A stretch of DNA of 64,000 nucleotides from Lates calcarifer (Eukaryota; Chordata; Actinopteri; Centropomidae), in assembly GCF_001640805.2 (NCBI RefSeq), contig NC_066852.1, positions 14,472,194 through 14,536,193 of the forward strand, in the 5' to 3' direction. A program made the translations under genes and the position numbers. Positions 58,457-64,000 of this stretch are shown here, piece by piece. Below the pieces are notes generated by a model, which saw only the letters and a list, made by a program, of their open reading frames with translations, made no database searches and was not told where the DNA came from. The first letter of the stretch is position 1; the number at the start of each line of letters is the position of its first letter.

Positions 58457-61400
58457 CATGTATTTTCCCCTTTATTTCTCTTAAGATGGAACTTTACTGA
58501 AACTTTTACACATTAAAGTCTGTTTACAGGTCTTGGGGAGCACTACTTAATATCATGAATCAGTGTGGGTTTGGTCTGAAGACTACAAGTTTAAAAGAGG
58601 TGAGCTTACCAGACCTCTGTAGCCCCCTCCTCATCTTTGCTTGAGGCTATCAGGTCAAAGCATCATTAATCAGTACTGGCATCACACACCAGAATATCCA
58701 ACTGTTGATGGCCTGAGTTACAGTGTGGGTAATGTCGGCAGCAAGTTTTGATAGTGAAGAACAACGCAATATATCAGGTTCTGCTGCATTGATTTTGATC
58801 TTGTCCGTCCTACGTCCAACAATGTGTGCCGTGCTAAATTGGTGGCAAATGGTTGTTAAGTAGAGCAATTATCTTATTCCACATTATCTTGTAGTATCCA
58901 ATACATTCTGTATCATTCTCTAAAAACAGGCAGTTGCTATAAAGCTAAAAGTAGCAGTGGCCGGTGGTAAAGACTGGGCTGGACATACTGTATTGTTTTG
59001 AAATTTTGGGATCTTTAGTTGTACTTAAAATGAACTTTTAGGTTTGGCTGCATAATTACAGTTTGATGCACTGCCGACCACTGGGTTTGAGAAGATAATA
59101 CAGTGCAGGCTGATCAACTTAGAAGCTGCTAGTGATTGGATGTTGAGTTGCCCTGAATGCTGCCTCCATCAGTAACATCACAACATAACTCGCTTTTATC
59201 CACATGCTCAGGTGTCATCATCAGCTATTATCTTTGAGCTATGATAGCTTTTATCTCTACAGATCTAACACGATAGTGGACAAACATCTCCCCTTTCCTG
59301 ACTCTGGAGATCGAGCCTTTGAAAAACAAGATAATAAAATCCTATAGGGTCATATTCACAAAACTAAGATAAAAAAGCTCCTTACTGACTGGGTGAGGAA
59401 ATACTTCTGAAAATCTATCGATCTAAAATGAGTTAGTTAGTTTTTGATTGATTCAGTTTTATCAAAATAAAATTTGATTTTATTTAGTTAAAATGGATTA
59501 TATATCTAATACTGCTTTAATCATTTCATTTCATTTCATTTGAATAAAGTGTTCTTGTTTATTTAGATTTTTAAATGACTATAAATCAAATTATGTTTTA
59601 ACTTCTTTAGAAATATATCAAGTAAAAAATTCTAATTAATTAAATGTTATTGTACTGGATATTTTATTCAACAGACACCGTCATAATCTGGTCACCTGTT
59701 AACCCATCACTGTGGACGTCAGCAGTGAGTGAATTAATTCAGAAACATGATGTCATCCATAGCAACAGGAGTCAACCCTCCACCAGATGATTTCGGTCAT
59801 CTAGCTGACACCAGTGACAGGTGCTGTGTACTGTGTCTCTAAGTTGGCATTTAAACATTAATATAACATTATGAAAGTTCCTCTGATTTATCAAAATTGA
59901 TGGATTGATGATTTATGGTGGCAATGTGCTACATGTCTTTTAAAAACATGCAAACACTGGTATAAAGTCTGTGTGGTACAATGCATAATGTCTGAGTGAA
60001 TTTACATGTATTTTTCTAATCCGAAAAAAGTATTTGCTTAGAATATGATGTTTAAGATGGAGCATAATGGGAGACTTTTAAGACTAATAATATATTTTTA
60101 AAAATGTATTTCGAGCTTATTTTATTTTCTACCACATGGATTTCTCCCTCATACAGCAGATTTAACAGGTTTGAGACCTGAGAATGTGGCTAAGCAGATC
60201 TGGTCTGGTAATACATGAAGTCCACACAGAGGAAGCTCACACACTGTCGCTTATGAAAAGGAGCCTTTTACAAAGTCCTTTACAAAAAGTCTTTCACACC
60301 TTGTTGCCAAGCTGGGGACAAAAAGAGCATTGTTGAGATGCTGCTATTTACATTCCCACATTCATATTTCTGTGACATACCACACAATTGAGATTTAAAA
60401 ATTTCCGGTACAATGGGTTAATTGTGTGTCAAGCTTTAGATCACATTACGTCCTTATAGTAATCATTTATATTTTGCCTGGTGGGTGTGCTATAATTAAA
60501 ATGCAATTTGAATTTTTCAAAAGCCTCCAACTCTCACAGGCACAAAATTTGGTATACATCCAGCTCCTGGCACAAAAGAGTCTGACAGCACAGCAATTCA
60601 TCAGTAATGGCCCCAAGAAGCCCATGCATTTACAGAGGCAGAAACACTAAGAAAAAAAAAGCGCAGCCATTAGTAGTATGAATGAATATTGAATTAATAC
60701 AGCTATAAGACCTTCAAAATCTGATTAAATAATGAACATGAATTTCTATAGCAGTAGGACTTTGGTTCAACCTTTAGCTGTAAATGTCAGCACGACTTTA
60801 GCCGAGCAAAATTAACTATGCACATAAAGTACAGAGTTTAATAATTTACACAGGAGTAATACAAATGTTTATGCACTGAAAGTACAGAGTGACCACCACT
60901 GGCAAAAAGGTCTGGTTCTGCAAGAGTTGGTGCAAACAGATGTGTTTACACATGGCTTGGAAAAAAAAAATAACATGACCACTACATGAAATAGGACCAA
61001 ATCACCATTGCAAACACTAATACAAAAATGGGTCGTATTAGGTTGCATGGCAACTAGCAATGTCTTGTTTTTTGGTACTGCAAATGGTGGTTGATGGTTT
61101 TTCCTTTTTCCTATTTTTTTCTGAGTGTGTTGTGTTGTGAGGCATAATTATGCTGCTATTCTGGCCAAGACTTTCTCATTAAGAAAATATAGATTTTGAG
61201 ATTATTTCATTCAAACAGATTAAATTAGATCAAACTACAAAAAAAAAAAAAACAACAACAAACCCTGCCATCATACCTCTTTTTCGTTTGTATGCATCTC
61301 AGCTGTGTTTGCCATATGTTGATTTGATTCCACCTGATTCTGCGATGTTTTTGACTGGGACTGAGGCCAAGATGATTTGGTTAGTTATCTTGTGTTGCTT

Positions 61401-63641
61401 TTTGAAACCTCACCAAGTGTTGATTTCCACACCTCTTTTGTAACTGAGTAATGCTGCTAATTGGCGTTCAACCTGAAACATGATCCATCTTTGGGTGCAG
61501 TATTTGTGACTGTGATTAAATAACTTCAGAGTTAAAGACCACCAAGGCGTGCCAGGACACCTTTTCTGACCCAGTGAACTCTATATTTGACAAATAATTA
61601 CTGGAAATCTGTACAGTGCTTGGTGCATTAAGTGAAGAATGTGGCCAACTAATAAAATTTTGTTGTGCTGTATTTAATAGTTTATTGCATTACTCATGAT
61701 TTGGTTAAACAAAGTATGAAATTTGATTTTCATGCTCTAAATTATTACAGCAGTTGATTTAATGGTTAAATGTGTAAATTACTGAGCAGATTTTTTTTTG
61801 CATTTTGGTACTTGGCCAGCTTTTCACAATATATAAGGAGGATACCAAAGCTGTCATGAGAGTAGAAACCTAAAAAAATTCAAGAAAAACATGAGACACA
61901 CCAAACACCTAAAATAGATAATCCTGGGGCAAAAGTATAAGGTTAGTGTTAGTATCACAAAATGGCTAAAAATGATATCTACCCTGGATACACCTCAGAG
62001 GACATCAATTTGAGGCATGCACAGCAAATTTTATGCCTTGCATCCGGTTTATGATGCTAGGTTGTTTATCCAGTAGGTTGCGGAGACTCTTCGTGGCCTT
62101 TAGATATCTTTTTTAGATGCAGTATCTCTGTCTGCATGAAAGCTGCTCAAAGAGTCAAGATGTTTGAACTTTCCTATATGATGTTGATTTTTAACCTCAG
62201 GCAGCTTTTTCAAATTAAATCTGAACCTCGCTACCGTGGCTCTCTCCTCCTCACGTTTGTTAATTTTGCTGTCTGTTAAGCTACCATTGTTGAATGTAAT
62301 CTTTGCCAGGTAACACGCCTCATCAACCATGCTTTTACTGGCCATTAGGACAACAGAGGCAGAGCTGCAAAGGCCTCTCTCTTGAAACTGTGTCCTTTGT
62401 TTATGATCTCTGCAACCCCTGGTCGTTTTGCTCCCTCCTTTCATCTCTCTTTCCCCTTTCTTCATCCCACTCCCTACCCTCATTCCCATCTTCTCCCTTT
62501 TTTCCTCCAATTATCCATGCCCCCCCACCCCCCTACCCCCACTCCTCCCTAATGCTCCCTAACACACAATCTTCCTCTCCCTTTTCTTCTTGATCCTCTC
62601 TCCATTTCTTGTATGCAAGCCCCAAGGGAGAGAAATGGGTGAAAAGCACTCTCTCTGCGCCACTGTCACAAAAGACTGGTGAGTCATCGCCACTTATGTT
62701 CCTGTCTCACTCCTCCCACAAAAAAACACACATATACAGGAAAAACACTCAAATTACTCCCTACCTGCCATGCACTTACAGGATGACACGTACAGACACA
62801 CACTCACATCAGTGAGCGCACTGGCACACAACACACACAAACACTCAAATACAAACAAACATACACACACACACACACACCATTTAGAGACAAGCAAGCA
62901 AGCATACACACACACGCACACAGACACACATTCCACAGCTCTTCAAAACGACCCTGAAATTAAAACCCAAGTCACATAATTTAGTCGATAATTGTGGCTG
63001 AAAATGGCATTCATTGATGTGTGCTGCCTATCATATCTTACAAGATTATTTAGAGTTTGCAAAGGCACACTCGTGTCAATGAAGAAGTTAATGCACAGGA
63101 ACAGAGAGCTAAAGAGAGAGCTAGTCATGCAAGCGATGCTCTTGAACTAGGTGACAGAAAATTAAAGGACAAGATAGACAAAAGACAGGAGAGAAGAGAG
63201 TAAGACAGAAATTCCCTGGGATAGTGATGTGGCTCAGGTCTTGTTTTGGCCATCTGCAGTTCATGAACCACAAAAGAAATGCTCTTCCTCCATCTGCTGG
63301 TGGAATGAATCACTTACAATGCAGTCATGGTGCTGTTGTGTGCACAAGATGGCAGTCCTGAATGAACACAATGTCCAGAATGGCACATATACGGATCTAT
63401 CTCATCCAAATCATGTCTCTTCTTATATACAGTGGAAAGTAACTATTACTTTCAGAAAGTAGTAAAGTAAAAAAAAAAAAAGAATACAATATTTGCATCT
63501 GAAATTTAGAAGTAGAGGAATTAAGTGGGATAAAATGGAAACATTCAAGTAAAGTACAAATACAACTGTATATAAGTATCTGAGTAAATGTAATTGGTTA
63601 CTTGTTTTGGTTGGTTTGGTCCAAAACCCAAAGATGTTCTG
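58457..63641. other. Intergenic, no gene supported
   Basis: AT-rich. It contains A-runs, a CT-rich patch at about 62430-62590 and CA-rich DNA at about 62798-62932. A 136-codon minus-strand frame (62100-62510) is noted among the findings but not called a gene. Confidence 0.5.
62798..62932. repeat. CA-rich satellite-like tract
   Basis: Imperfect CA repeats with a pure (CA)n core at 62863-62881. Confidence 0.85.
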
Positions 63642-63984
63642 TTAAATATGCTACATGTAAGTTTTTGCTGTTGTTACAAAGCTAATGTTAGCACTAACGG
63701 CGTTTACTTACCAGTCTGGAGGAAATATCACTTTCCTTTTATGGAAGTTAGCATGTTAACTAGCTAGCCCCAGCCCATTCTGTCTCGTAATACCACTCTG
63801 TGACAGAGTCACTGAGGCGTCCAGTCTGCCCTGAGTCCAACAGGAGATGATGATAAAGTAGTGCTGCCCAGAGGGCGTATTTTAACCTCTTGTCTTGTCA
63901 GCGCAAAGATGGCTGAAGTGTTTGGTAAGTAAACAGCTGTTAATGCTAATATTGGCTACAAAATCTTACATATAGCACCTTTAA
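63642..63984 (+). repeat. MITE-like element with terminal inverted repeats, copy 2
   Basis: It starts 'ttaaatatgctacatgtaag' and ends 'cttacatatagcacctttaa'. The shared internal blocks 'cgtccagtctgccctgagtc', 'gcccagagggcgtatttta' and 'aaacagctgttaatgctaat' fall in the same order as in 58051-58456. It is about 60 nt shorter than copy 1. Confidence 0.75.
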
Positions 63985-64000
63985 TATACAAGACATAAGA

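Overview
The window looks like teleost fish nuclear DNA. The evidence is vertebrate-type split genes with short introns (about 0.1-1.5 kb) and GT-AG splice sites, many (CA)n/(GT)n microsatellites, several repeat types familiar from ray-finned fish, and two vertebrate gene families: SLC47A (MATE) transporters and the neuropeptide precursor VGF. There are no prokaryotic operons, no CRISPR array and no tRNA or rRNA gene that I can see.

Layout. (1) About 2863-10623, + strand: an SLC47A/MATE-family H+/organic-cation antiporter gene, truncated at its 5' end because its first coding exons lie left of the window; positions 1-2862 appear to be intron. (2) 13771-18895, - strand: a second, complete SLC47A gene of 16 coding exons and 583 codons, tail-to-tail with the first. 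Exon lengths and phases match almost one-to-one, so the two are paralogs from an inverted local duplication. They differ in one intron, in the last cytoplasmic loop, in the C-terminal tail, and at one glutamate thought to be functional (Asp in the + copy). (3) About 18.9-50.6 kb: a gene-poor stretch of about 32 kb with no coding exon I can support. It holds microsatellites, polypurine/polypyrimidine zones, dispersed repeats including a long fold-back element, and some complex-looking blocks that may be regulatory. (4) About 50.67-56.93 kb, + strand: vgf. It has a compact promoter (CRE, G-rich tract, E-box, TATA, and a near-consensus RE1/NRSE at the expected start site), a noncoding first exon with a strong donor at 51066, a 2.1 kb intron, and one intronless coding exon encoding a 677-residue secretory precursor. 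(5) About 57-64 kb: noncoding, with a cluster of three AP-1-type motifs just past vgf and two direct copies of one TIR-bearing, MITE-like repeat.

The two transporters would extrude organic cations in exchange for protons at apical membranes of kidney- and liver-like epithelia. VGF is a regulated-secretory-pathway precursor of neurons and endocrine cells, cut by prohormone convertases into peptides. No functional link between the two loci is visible.

I did not find a clearly new molecular system. The most interesting items are the vgf promoter with an RE1 site sitting on the start site, the fish VGF region rich in Tyr/Pro/Lys with a tandem ten-residue repeat, and the divergence between the paired MATE paralogs. 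Exon boundaries were read by hand from splice motifs, frame continuity and remembered SLC47A1/VGF family sequence; no alignment was run.
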